This document shows, in pieces, positions 33,976 through 41,962 of a DNA stretch of 64,000 nucleotides. Origin of the DNA: Subtercola vilae (GTDB lineage Bacteria; Actinomycetota; Actinomycetes; Actinomycetales; Microbacteriaceae); the NCBI RefSeq assembly GCF_004923255.1, contig NZ_QYRT01000005.1:108212-172211 (forward strand). The letters run 5' to 3'. The first letter of the stretch is position 1, and the number at the start of each line of letters is the position of its first letter. The position numbers and the translations under genes are program-made. The notes beneath the pieces are model-generated. The model searched no databases. It was not told the DNA's origin and saw only the letters and a program-made list of their open reading frames with translations.

Positions 33976-35532
33976 TCAGACGGTGTAGCGCGGGTGCAGA
34001 GTGATGGCGCTGCCGACGCGGCGGCGTGAGCTGTACGGCGGCCATTCTGCTTCTGGATGCCCGGGGTCGCCGATGGGCGTCGGAGTGCCGGTGCGCGCAA
34101 AAGCCGCCCACGACCGTCGGAGCTGGAGCCCAGTCTTCTCGAGGTCGGCCCATACTGCGCCCCCCAGCATCGGCGAGCCGCGCCAGAACTCTTCGTCGGC
34201 CCAGAAGAACGGCAGCTCGAGGCAGTGGCACGCTCCCCACGGAGTGCCCATTGGTCGCCAGTCGAGGCGATAGGTGAACACCCGCGCTCCGGCCGCCGCG
34301 AACGCTCCCGCGAGCGCAAGGCTCGGGGCACCGAACACGCGCCGAGTGAGGGCAGCCGACAGTGGTTCTGTGGCGGGGCGCAGCAGCCGCGAGGCCCGAG
34401 CCCGGCGGAGCGCGCCGACCACCTCGAGAAACGCGCTGAAGTCGTCACGGTTGTACCCGATCAACACGTCGACGCCCGGAGCACGTCTGGCCCAGCGCTC
34501 GGCCCGCTCGGCTTTCGCCGGCACCGGCCAGACACCCGGGGTGGGCGCGTAGGGCATCCCGCTCGTGAGCCGGTCTCCGTGCAGGCCCTCACCCGCGCGC
34601 ACCTGCGCCTCGAGTAGTTGCTGAACGGTCGCGTCGCGGGGGTGCACCTGGCCGAGGGCACTCACCACGTTGGCGCCCAGCTCGACGGCCAGCACCTCGC
34701 GGGCGGTGTCGAGCCCGAGGGGTGGGCTCTGCAGAATTGCACGAGAGAAAAGGCCATCGGCCTCGGGGATGGCGAGCAGCTGGGCTATCGCGTCTGCCCC
34801 GGCTGACTGCCCGAACAGCGTCACCGTCGATGGGTCTCCCCCGAACGCGGCGATGTTCTGCTTCACCCACGCCAGCGCAGCGAGCTGGTCGAGCACCCCC
34901 AGGTTCGCCGGTACGGCATCGCCTGCCTCGGGCTCACCGGGAGCGAGGGGTACGTAGCCGAACACGCCGAGCCGATAGTTCAGGCCCACTACGATCACGT
35001 CGCCGTCGGCCACCAGCCGCGCCGGGTCGTAGATCTCCCCCGCGCCAGAACCGTTCACGTACGCTCCACCGTGAATCCACACCATCACGGGCCGCAGGGG
35101 CGCACCCTCACCTAACGCCGCCCGCGGAATGGTGATGTTCAGAAAAAGGCAGTCTTCAGCCATCGGCGGCGTGCGCTTGGGCAACGCCAGCAGCGCGAGC
35201 CCGAAGGGCGGCTGCGGGCACATCGGCCCGTCTGCGCGCGCCTCCCGGATGCCCGTCCACTCCGGTGCCGCCACGGGAGCCTCGAATCGCTCCGCCGTCG
35301 CATACCGCACCCCGCGAAATCGAACCAGTTCGCCCTCGATCGAGCCCCGCAGGGTTCCGGATGCCGTCACCACGTCGTACGAAGCCGCCCCCTCGGGCGC
35401 TGCCGGCCATCCGCCCGCCGTCACCGGTGCCCCGCCGATCGGTACACCCGCACCAGCACTCGCACCAGCCCCTGCACCCGTACCTGCACCTGCACCTGCA
35501 CCTGCACCCACCGCCGCACCGACGTCGGTCAC
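33976..35532 (-). CDS. Type B carboxylesterase/lipase
   Basis: The 518-residue alpha/beta-hydrolase has the type B signatures EDCLFLNI (residues about 125), the oxyanion turn VWIHGGAYVNGSG and the nucleophile elbow TLFGQSAGADAI; the late Glu and His fall in the VDVLIGYNRDDF and WGACHCLELPFFW regions. The N-terminal roughly 35 residues are a Gly-Ala repeat encoded by hexanucleotide repeats, not a signal peptide. The start is GTG 35532, in a GTGA overlap with the NmrA-type gene, so the pair is an operon. It hydrolyses carboxylic esters; the natural substrate is unknown. Confidence 0.9.
   Translation of the reverse strand: MTDVGAAVGAGAGAGAGTGAGAGASAGAGVPIGGAPVTAGGWPAAPEGAASYDVVTASGTLRGSIEGELVRFRGVRYATAERFEAPVAAPEWTGIREARADGPMCPQPPFGLALLALPKRTPPMAEDCLFLNITIPRAALGEGAPLRPVMVWIHGGAYVNGSGAGEIYDPARLVADGDVIVVGLNYRLGVFGYVPLAPGEPEAGDAVPANLGVLDQLAALAWVKQNIAAFGGDPSTVTLFGQSAGADAIAQLLAIPEADGLFSRAILQSPPLGLDTAREVLAVELGANVVSALGQVHPRDATVQQLLEAQVRAGEGLHGDRLTSGMPYAPTPGVWPVPAKAERAERWARRAPGVDVLIGYNRDDFSAFLEVVGALRRARASRLLRPATEPLSAALTRRVFGAPSLALAGAFAAAGARVFTYRLDWRPMGTPWGACHCLELPFFWADEEFWRGSPMLGGAVWADLEKTGLQLRRSWAAFARTGTPTPIGDPGHPEAEWPPYSSRRRVGSAITLHPRYTV
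35481..35509. repeat. Hexanucleotide repeat (acctgc) in the carboxylesterase N-terminus
   Basis: About four near-perfect acctgc units within a longer degenerate run (from about 35449) encode the Gly-Ala leader segment. Confidence 0.85.
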
Positions 35533-36479
35533 CGGCCCGCCAGCACGTCTTCGAGGGTGCGCGGCGCGTGCCCGGTGAGCAGCGCCACGTCGGCCGAGAC
35601 GGTCTCGAGCTCGCCGTCACGGATGCCCGTGTACGTGCTCACCCATGCGTCGACCATGAACGCCGGCGCGTTGAACTTCGCTCGCGACGCGTAAGCCTCG
35701 TCGACGCTTTCGTTCTGGAACGTCACCGTTCGCCCGGTGGCCTTCGTCGTTCGCTCGGCCAGTTCACCGAACGTGAGGGTCTCGCCGCCGGTCAGCTCGT
35801 ACAGCGCACCGCGATGCTCGCCCGGTGCGAGCAGTACGGTCACGGCGGCGTCGGCGACATCGGCCCGCGCCACGGCGGCCATGCGCCCGTCACCGGCCGG
35901 GCCCCTGATGACGCCGTTCTCGTCGGCGAACGCGACCAGCACGTCGAGATAGAAATTGTCGCGCAGAAACGTGAAATCGAGCCCGCTGGCACGGATGACT
36001 TCTTCGGTTCTGCCGTGGTCTCGCGCGAGCGTGAAACTGGCAGCGGGCCCGGCCCCCGTGAACGACGTGTAGACGATGTGCTGAACCCCGGCCTCGATGG
36101 CCGACTGGATGAACTGCACATGCTCGGCGACCCGGTCGGTCGACTCGGCCGCCGACACCATGAACAGCACGTCGACACCCTCGAGCGCCTCCCGACCAGC
36201 CCTGGCATCGCTGTATTCGGTCACCCCGACCGTGACGTCGACGTCACCCGCCCTTCCTGCAGCCGTCGCAGCACCCGCGAAGTCGGGAACCCGAGCAGCG
36301 TCACGCACGATCGCACGAAAGCCCTGCCCGTGCGAGGCGAGCAGACGCCCGACGGCACCGCCGATGTTGCCCGTCACTCCCGTCACACCGATCGTGTACG
36401 CCCTGCTCGTCCCGTCAGCCCTGTTCGCTGCGTCAGCCCTGTTCGCTGCGTCAGCCCCGAGCCCTCGTTCTGTTGTCAT
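35529..36479 (-). CDS. NmrA-type atypical SDR (NAD(P)H quinone oxidoreductase-like)
   Basis: The 316-residue protein has the NAD(P) motif VTGVTGNIGGAVG near residue 32 and the NmrA/QOR2 hallmarks FTGAGPAASFTLARDHGRTEE and LRDNFYLDVL. These atypical SDRs either reduce quinones or act as redox sensors. The first 26 residues carry an ANRAD-type duplication encoded by an 18-bp direct repeat. It is first in an operon with the carboxylesterase. The start is ATG 36479, with TAGGGT exactly 6 bp upstream. Confidence 0.85.
   Translation of the reverse strand: MTTERGLGADAANRADAANRADGTSRAYTIGVTGVTGNIGGAVGRLLASHGQGFRAIVRDAARVPDFAGAATAAGRAGDVDVTVGVTEYSDARAGREALEGVDVLFMVSAAESTDRVAEHVQFIQSAIEAGVQHIVYTSFTGAGPAASFTLARDHGRTEEVIRASGLDFTFLRDNFYLDVLVAFADENGVIRGPAGDGRMAAVARADVADAAVTVLLAPGEHRGALYELTGGETLTFGELAERTTKATGRTVTFQNESVDEAYASRAKFNAPAFMVDAWVSTYTGIRDGELETVSADVALLTGHAPRTLEDVLAGR
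36403..36456. repeat. 18-bp direct repeat in the NmrA-type gene
   Basis: Two perfect copies of ctgttcgctgcgtcagcc (36421-36438, 36439-36456) are preceded by one degenerate copy (36403-36420), all in frame. Confidence 0.9.
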
Positions 36480-36485
36480 GCAGAA

Positions 36486-36491
36486 ACCCTA
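36486..36491 (-). promoter_or_regulatory. -10 box of the NmrA-carboxylesterase operon
   Basis: TAGGGT on the minus strand, exactly 6 bp before ATG 36479. It lies inside the 3' end of the next gene upstream, whose stop codon ends at 36489. Confidence 0.5.
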
Positions 36492-37556
36492 CGCGCGGCC
36501 CGCGTGCGACTGCTCGATGATCTCGAGAACCTCCTGCGAATCTGCCGCATCCACCGGCAACGCCGACCCCGTTGTCAGAGCGTCACCCAGCTGTGAGTAG
36601 AACGCAGAGTAGTCTCCGCGTTCAAGCGGCACTCGGCGAGTGTCACCGTCGACGCCCACTTCGGCCCATGCCGACTCGGGCTCGATGCCGTACGCAGCGT
36701 CGGTCGGCAGCATTCCGCCCTTCAGCGCGGCCTCCTGGCCGTCGAGCCCCCACTTCGTGAAGGCTGAGCGCGAGCCCAGCACGTGAAACCGTGCACCCTT
36801 CTGGGCGGCGAGCCCGTTCATCCAGAGCTGGCTCTGCACTCCCGAGGTGTGCCTCAGGGCGACGAACGCGTCGTCGTCAGCCGAACCGCCCGCACGGCGC
36901 GTGCGCACCTCGGAGTACACCTCATCGATCGGCCCGAACAGCTGTAGCGCCTGGTCGATCAAGTGGGTACCGAGGTCGAACAGAATGCCGCCACCCTCGC
37001 TCACCGTGGCCTCGTTCTTCCACGCCTTGCCGCCCTGGGGCCGCCACCACTCGAACCGCGACTCGAACCGGTACACGTCGCCGAGTTCGCCCGCGCCGAG
37101 CAGCTTGGCCAACGTGAGGTAGTCGGCGTCCCATCGCCGGTTCTGGAACACCGTGAGCGCCTGGCCCAGCTCGGCCGCCCTGGCAACGAGGTGCGCACCC
37201 TGCGACGAGTTTGCGGCGAACGGCTTGTCGACGACGACGGCCAGCCCGGCTTCGAGCGCCGTGAGCGCCAGCGGGTAGTGCGTGACGGGCGGCGAACCGA
37301 TCACGACCAGGTCGTACTCGTCGGCGTGGTCGAACAGTTCATCGGTGTTTCTGAGAACGCGGGCCGATGGATGCAGCACCCCCGCCTCTGCCACCCGTTC
37401 GGCGTTGCCCGTCACGATGGCTGACAGCGCGAACCGGGGGTCTGCCGCAACGAACGGCGAGTGGAACACCCGCCCCGACAACCCGAAACCGATCACCGCC
37501 GTTCTGATCGGTTCGGTCAGGAGATGCGGGCTACGTGCGCCAGAAACGGTGGTCAT
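36489..37556 (-). CDS. Gfo/Idh/MocA family oxidoreductase
   Basis: The 355-residue protein has an N-terminal Rossmann domain (TAVIGFGLSGRVFHSPF, residues about 18-34), the EKP-type loop as VVDKPFAANSSQG (Lys expected in catalysis) and the C-terminal alpha/beta domain with GGGILFDLGTHLIDQAL. It probably oxidises or reduces a sugar or inositol-like polyol with NAD(P). The substrate is unknown, and no sugar transporter is adjacent. The start is ATG 37556, with TAGGCT exactly 6 bp upstream. Confidence 0.9.
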   Translation of the reverse strand: MTTVSGARSPHLLTEPIRTAVIGFGLSGRVFHSPFVAADPRFALSAIVTGNAERVAEAGVLHPSARVLRNTDELFDHADEYDLVVIGSPPVTHYPLALTALEAGLAVVVDKPFAANSSQGAHLVARAAELGQALTVFQNRRWDADYLTLAKLLGAGELGDVYRFESRFEWWRPQGGKAWKNEATVSEGGGILFDLGTHLIDQALQLFGPIDEVYSEVRTRRAGGSADDDAFVALRHTSGVQSQLWMNGLAAQKGARFHVLGSRSAFTKWGLDGQEAALKGGMLPTDAAYGIEPESAWAEVGVDGDTRRVPLERGDYSAFYSQLGDALTTGSALPVDAADSQEVLEIIEQSHAGRA

Positions 37557-37562
37557 GATTGC

Positions 37563-37568
37563 AGCCTA
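37563..37568 (-). promoter_or_regulatory. -10 box of the Gfo/Idh/MocA gene
   Basis: TAGGCT on the minus strand, exactly 6 bp before ATG 37556. Confidence 0.5.
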
Positions 37569-37610
37569 TCCGGCCCGGATCGGCGGGAACACGGGCCTCG
37601 CCGGGTATCC

Positions 37611-37637
37611 ATTCCCCTACGGGAATACAAACCGGTT
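37611..37637. promoter_or_regulatory. Possible operator: inverted repeat and palindrome upstream of the efflux gene
   Basis: ATTCCC-CTAC-GGGAAT (37611-37626) is followed by the 8-bp palindrome AACCGGTT (37630-37637), 19-46 bp before the DHA2 transporter start. Efflux genes are often controlled by TetR or MarR repressors at such sites, but no regulator gene is adjacent, so the role is a guess. Confidence 0.4.
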
Positions 37638-37656
37638 AGTTGCTGTTGGCTAACGA

Positions 37657-39165
37657 GTGACTGACTCCTCCCAGACCGACGGCCCGAGCATCCTGACCGC
37701 CCGCGAGAGGAGGCGCCTCACCCGACCTGAGAACGAACGTGCCATCATCGCCACCCTCGCGTTCACCGGTCTGATCGCTGCGTTCATGCAGACGCTCGTG
37801 ACGCCCATCGTGCCCGAACTGCCCCAGCTGCTGAACACGACTGCGTCGAACTCGACGTGGGTTCTCACCGCGACACTGCTCTCTGCCGCCATCACCACCC
37901 CCATCAGCGGCCGACTCGGCGACATGTTCGGCAAGCGTCGCCTTGTTCTCGTTCTTCTCGCGCTGCTGCTCGCCGGGTCGATCGTGTCTGCCGTGTCGAA
38001 TGACATCGTTCCGATGATCGCGGGCCGCGTTCTGCAGGGCGCAGGCCTCGGCGTCATCGCCCTCGGCGTGAGTATTCTGCGTGACGTGCTGCACCCGAAA
38101 CGCCTGGGCGCAGCCGTCGCCCTGGTGAGCGCCACACTCGGCATCGGCGGCGCAGTGGGCCTGCCCGTCTCCGCGCTCATCGCCCAGAACCTCGACTGGC
38201 ACTACCTGTTCTGGCTCTCGGGGTTGCTCGCGCTGATCGGGTTCGGCCTGGTCTACTTCATCGTTCCCGTCAGCACCCTCCGCACCGGCGGTCACTTCGA
38301 CATCATTGGTTCGGTCGGCTTCGCCATCGGCCTGGTGGGTATCCTGCTGGCCGTCTCGAAGGGTGGCGAGTGGGGCTGGTCGAGCCCCGTCACGCTCGGG
38401 ATGCTCGCCGGTGGCGTGCTCGTACTGCTCGCGTGGGGCTGGTTCGAGTTGCGTTCGAAGAACCCTCTGGTCGACCTGCGCATCGCCGCCCGCCGACCGG
38501 TGCTGCTCACCAACCTCGCCTCGATCACCGTGGGGTTCGCGTTCTTCGCCAGCGCAGCCGTTCTGCCCCAGCTGCTCGAGTCGCCCACCTCCACGGGGGT
38601 CGGACTCGGCCAGAGCCTGCTCGTCGCCAGCCTCTGCCTCATGCCCAGCGGCCTGGTGATGTTCTTCATGTCGCCGGTCGCCGCCCGCCTCAGTGCAGCT
38701 CGCGGCCCGCGGGTCAGCCTCATTCTCGGCGGGGTCATCATCGCCATCGGATACGCAGTGGCAATCGGGCTGATGACCGAGGTCTGGCACGCAGTGGTGG
38801 TCGCCACAGCCGTCGGTTTCGGCGTGGGTTTCGCTTACGCGGCAATGCCCACCCTCATCATGCACGCGGTGCCGGCCAACGAGACGGCGGCCGCCAACGG
38901 GCTGAACTCGGTGATGCGCAGCCTCGGCTCCACCGTGGCCGCCGCCGTGCTCGGCCTCATTCTTGCCTCGAGTGCTGTTGTCGTGAACGGGCACGCCATT
39001 CCGACGCAGTTCTCGTTTCAGCTCTGCTTCGCCATCGCGGCGGTCGTGGCGCTGCTCGGCGTCGTTGCCGCGTTCTTCATTCCGCGTCGCGAACCCGCTT
39101 ATGAGACGGCAAGCATACCCGTCATCAGCTCACCAGCACGAGTGGGAACAGGCGCAACGGCGTGA
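37657..39165 (+). CDS. MFS multidrug efflux transporter, DHA2/EmrB-QacA group
   Basis: The 502-residue protein has about 14 membrane helices. The MFS loop GRLGDMFGKRRLVL follows helix 2 and the antiporter motif AGLGVIALGVSILRDVL lies in helix 5, both typical of proton-driven drug exporters. The cytosolic N-terminus is 35 residues long. Drug specificity cannot be read from the sequence. The GTG start at 37657 has no good ribosome site, and transcription may begin close by, downstream of the inverted repeats. Confidence 0.9.
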   Translation: MTDSSQTDGPSILTARERRRLTRPENERAIIATLAFTGLIAAFMQTLVTPIVPELPQLLNTTASNSTWVLTATLLSAAITTPISGRLGDMFGKRRLVLVLLALLLAGSIVSAVSNDIVPMIAGRVLQGAGLGVIALGVSILRDVLHPKRLGAAVALVSATLGIGGAVGLPVSALIAQNLDWHYLFWLSGLLALIGFGLVYFIVPVSTLRTGGHFDIIGSVGFAIGLVGILLAVSKGGEWGWSSPVTLGMLAGGVLVLLAWGWFELRSKNPLVDLRIAARRPVLLTNLASITVGFAFFASAAVLPQLLESPTSTGVGLGQSLLVASLCLMPSGLVMFFMSPVAARLSAARGPRVSLILGGVIIAIGYAVAIGLMTEVWHAVVVATAVGFGVGFAYAAMPTLIMHAVPANETAAANGLNSVMRSLGSTVAAAVLGLILASSAVVVNGHAIPTQFSFQLCFAIAAVVALLGVVAAFFIPRREPAYETASIPVISSPARVGTGATA

Positions 39166-39194
39166 GCCCTGTGAACCACTTAGGGTGAGCAGCA

Positions 39195-40916
39195 ATGGAA
39201 ACCCCTGAACTGCTGCTCATCCTGGCCGGATCGCTCGCGGTCAGCGCTTTCGCGCGCTGGCGGGGCTGGCCGGCCCCGCTTCTGGTGGTGGCTGTGGCGC
39301 TCGGAGTCTCGCTGATTCCGGCGGTGCCCGACGTGGAGATCAACTCCGAGGTGATTCTCACCATCATCCTGCCGCCGCTTCTGTATTCGGCCGCGCTCGA
39401 CGTGTCGTTTCAGAACTTCAACCAGAGCCTCCGGCAGATTCGCCGGCTCGGCATCGGCCTCGTCATCGTGACTGCTCTCGTGGTGGGTGGGGTGGCCTAT
39501 CTGCTCGTACCCTCCCTCACCCTCCCCGGTGCACTGCTGCTCGGTGCGGTGGTCTCGCCACCCGACGCCGTGTCGGCAAGCGCGATCGGCCGCCGTCTCG
39601 GCCTGCCCCGCCGGGTGATGACGGTGCTGTCGGGCGAGAGCCTCATCAACGATGCCGCCTCGCTCACCCTGTTCAAAGTGTTCGTGGCCGTCATCGGCGG
39701 CTCGGCACTGAGCTTCGGCGGTGTGCTCTGGATGTTCGTCGTGACCATCGTCGTCGGAATCGCCGTGGGGCTCGCCCTCGGTTACGTGGTGCAGTTCATT
39801 CGCGTGCGCATCGGCGACTCCCTCGTGGGCGCGACCCTGGGGCTGCTCGTGCCGTTCGGCGCCTACGCCGCGGGTGAGGCGCTGCACGGGTCTGGCGTTC
39901 TGGCGGTGGTCGCAGCGGGGCTCTACATCGGCTACAACTCACCGCGAACCGGTTACGAGACTCGTCTGCAGGAGCGGCCGGTGTGGGCGTCGATTGACCT
40001 GCTGCTCGAGGGATTCGTCTTCGCTCTGATCGGCTTACAGGTGAGCAGTGTGGCCTCGGATGTCGCCCGCAGCTCACTCGGCCTGCTGCCGTCGCTGACA
40101 CTCGCGGTCGTGGTTCTCGCGGTGGTCATTCTGGTGCGCCCGGCATTTGTGTTCGCGGCGTACTACCGCACGAGGCTACGGTACGGGCGCATCAGAAACC
40201 AGCCGGGCATCCGGAGCCTGCCGCTCGTTCGGCGTCTGCGGTCACGCCTTGAGAAGCCGGAGCCTGACCTGAGCTGGCGGGAACTCACCGTGATCTCGTG
40301 GACGGGAATGCGCGGTGTGGTGACACTCGCCGCCGCCGCGGCCGTGCCCGCGATGACCGCGGCCGGGGCGTTCGCCGAGCGCGACACGATCACCCTTGTG
40401 GCGTTCGTGGTGACGGTGGGCACGCTGCTACTGCAGGGGCTCACGCTGCCGTGGGTGATCACCCGGTTGGGTGTCATCGACTCGGGTCAAGACGAACGAG
40501 ACCGCGAAGACGAGGTGCGTATCTTCGAGCTCACGGTGCGGGAGACGAACGAATACGTGGAGAGGCACCACGACGAGTGGGCGGCCAAGTACGGCGGAGA
40601 AGAACTCGACCGGTCGCTCTCCATTCTGCAGAAGCAGTACGAAAGGCAGGTCGCCGTGCTGCTCGACGAGAACGAACTCGAGCAGCAGGAGATCGACGCG
40701 GCCGGAGTCGACACGACCGCTGCTTCGCATCCTCGGCTCAGCGGCCCGCAGCTCACAGAGCTGCGGCACGAACTCATCGAACACCGCCGCTCGATCGTGC
40801 TGCGCGAGCGCAACGCTGGCGAGCTCGACGAAGAGGTCATGCGCAGTGTGCTGCGCGGAATCGACGCCGAGGAGCTTGCCCTCGACACCTCGACGATGAC
40901 CCGCAACCGAAACTGA
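39195..40916 (+). CDS. Na+/H+ antiporter, CPA1 (NhaP-like) family
   Basis: A 573-residue protein with about twelve membrane helices and a roughly 150-residue cytosolic C-terminal domain that is highly charged. CPA1 motifs are VVSPPDAVSA (helix 5 region) and the ND ion-binding pair in SGESLINDAASL. It exchanges Na+ (or K+) for protons in pH and salt balance. The C-tail (RRSIVLRERNAGELDEEVMRS) is predicted helical and probably regulatory. The start is ATG 39195, 8 bp after a TAGGGT box. The neighbours are further ion-transport genes. Confidence 0.93.
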   Translation: METPELLLILAGSLAVSAFARWRGWPAPLLVVAVALGVSLIPAVPDVEINSEVILTIILPPLLYSAALDVSFQNFNQSLRQIRRLGIGLVIVTALVVGGVAYLLVPSLTLPGALLLGAVVSPPDAVSASAIGRRLGLPRRVMTVLSGESLINDAASLTLFKVFVAVIGGSALSFGGVLWMFVVTIVVGIAVGLALGYVVQFIRVRIGDSLVGATLGLLVPFGAYAAGEALHGSGVLAVVAAGLYIGYNSPRTGYETRLQERPVWASIDLLLEGFVFALIGLQVSSVASDVARSSLGLLPSLTLAVVVLAVVILVRPAFVFAAYYRTRLRYGRIRNQPGIRSLPLVRRLRSRLEKPEPDLSWRELTVISWTGMRGVVTLAAAAAVPAMTAAGAFAERDTITLVAFVVTVGTLLLQGLTLPWVITRLGVIDSGQDERDREDEVRIFELTVRETNEYVERHHDEWAAKYGGEELDRSLSILQKQYERQVAVLLDENELEQQEIDAAGVDTTAASHPRLSGPQLTELRHELIEHRRSIVLRERNAGELDEEVMRSVLRGIDAEELALDTSTMTRNRN

Positions 40917-40941
40917 GCGGGCGAAACTAGGCTGTGCTGAC

Positions 40942-41871
40942 ATGATCTCTCGCGATGCGGTGACAACGCCGGGTTCGGGTCTGCCCTCCCCCAGGCCATT
41001 CAGTGCAGCGTGGGCGGTGGCACGCTTCGGGTTCTCCCGGCGGCACTACGCCGGTCGGCGCGCGGCGGGCGTCGAGGTGCACGACAGCATGCTCACCGTG
41101 CTCACGGAGAACACCGAGAACACCGGCGGCCCAGACCGTGTGCGACTGCGGAGGTTCGCTACTCCTTCGACGCCAGACGATTCACCGCTGGTACTCGTGT
41201 TTCCCGATGCCTCGAGTCTTGCCGGACTCGCTTCGCGAAGCGGCGAATGGCTCTCCAGTTCGATCGCCCACGCCCTGCCGGTGACGGTCGTGGTCGTGCA
41301 GATCGAGCAGTCGGTCATCGACGACCGGGAAGCGGCCTTTCAGGTTCTCACGTCGTTCCTGGGTGGCGCGTACACGAAAATCGCTCTGGTCGGCGTCGGT
41401 ACCGGGGCTGCGCTGGCTTCTCGAACGGCCATGCGCCTGCGCGACGACCCTGCTTTCGATGCCGGTGGCGTGCAGGTGCTCCGCCAGGCGCTGATCGACT
41501 CCGACTTTCAGCTGCTGCTCGGCCCACCGAGCACAGCCGTCGCCCTCCGCACGTCACTGGTGGCCCGGCTCAGCGAGCTTCCGCCCACTCTCGTCCAGCA
41601 GAGCGCCACCCGGCTGGGCACGTCCCGTGCGGGCGCGGGCGAGGCAGTGGTGGCTGAGGGCGTGAGCTTCGCCGAAGACCTACCCGAGCTGCTCAAGCAG
41701 GCCGGGGTTGCCGTTCGGGCCATCGAGTACCCCGCATCTGCCCTCAGCTGGGCCGACTACCCCCGCGCGGTGAAGACTGCAGCGCGCTCGCTCGCCGATC
41801 TGGTGGCGTTCCTCGACCGCGGCATCGTGACCGACGGATTCGACACGGTTCCGGCGTGGAACCTGCACTGA
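40942..41871 (+). CDS. Alpha/beta-hydrolase-like protein lacking the nucleophile serine
   Basis: The 309-residue protein shows a weak alpha/beta-hydrolase outline: strand LVLVFPDAS (84-92), a second strand [11 protein letters not shown], then [16 protein letters not shown], where the expected GxSxG elbow reads G-V-G-T-G (151-155), so the nucleophile Ser is replaced by Gly. A C-terminal [11 protein letters not shown] could carry the usual acid/His region, but no clear His is seen. It may be a non-catalytic member. The family assignment is tentative. A TAGGCT box lies 8 bp before ATG 40942. It sits between the antiporter and an APC permease, with short gaps. Confidence 0.6.
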   Translation: MISRDAVTTPGSGLPSPRPFSAAWAVARFGFSRRHYAGRRAAGVEVHDSMLTVLTENTENTGGPDRVRLRRFATPSTPDDSPLVLVFPDASSLAGLASRSGEWLSSSIAHALPVTVVVVQIEQSVIDDREAAFQVLTSFLGGAYTKIALVGVGTGAALASRTAMRLRDDPAFDAGGVQVLRQALIDSDFQLLLGPPSTAVALRTSLVARLSELPPTLVQQSATRLGTSRAGAGEAVVAEGVSFAEDLPELLKQAGVAVRAIEYPASALSWADYPRAVKTAARSLADLVAFLDRGIVTDGFDTVPAWNLH

Positions 41872-41962
41872 GCATCCGGAGCCTGCCAACCGGCGGGCGC
41901 AACGCGTCGGCCTTTCACCTCGTATTGTTGAAGCACGCACGTCTCGAACCGGGAGCACACTG

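Noticed and set aside
41872..41962. c-di-AMP (ydaO) riboswitch upstream of the APC permease
   Set aside because: The gap is only 91 bp and shows no matching helices or conserved purine-rich core.
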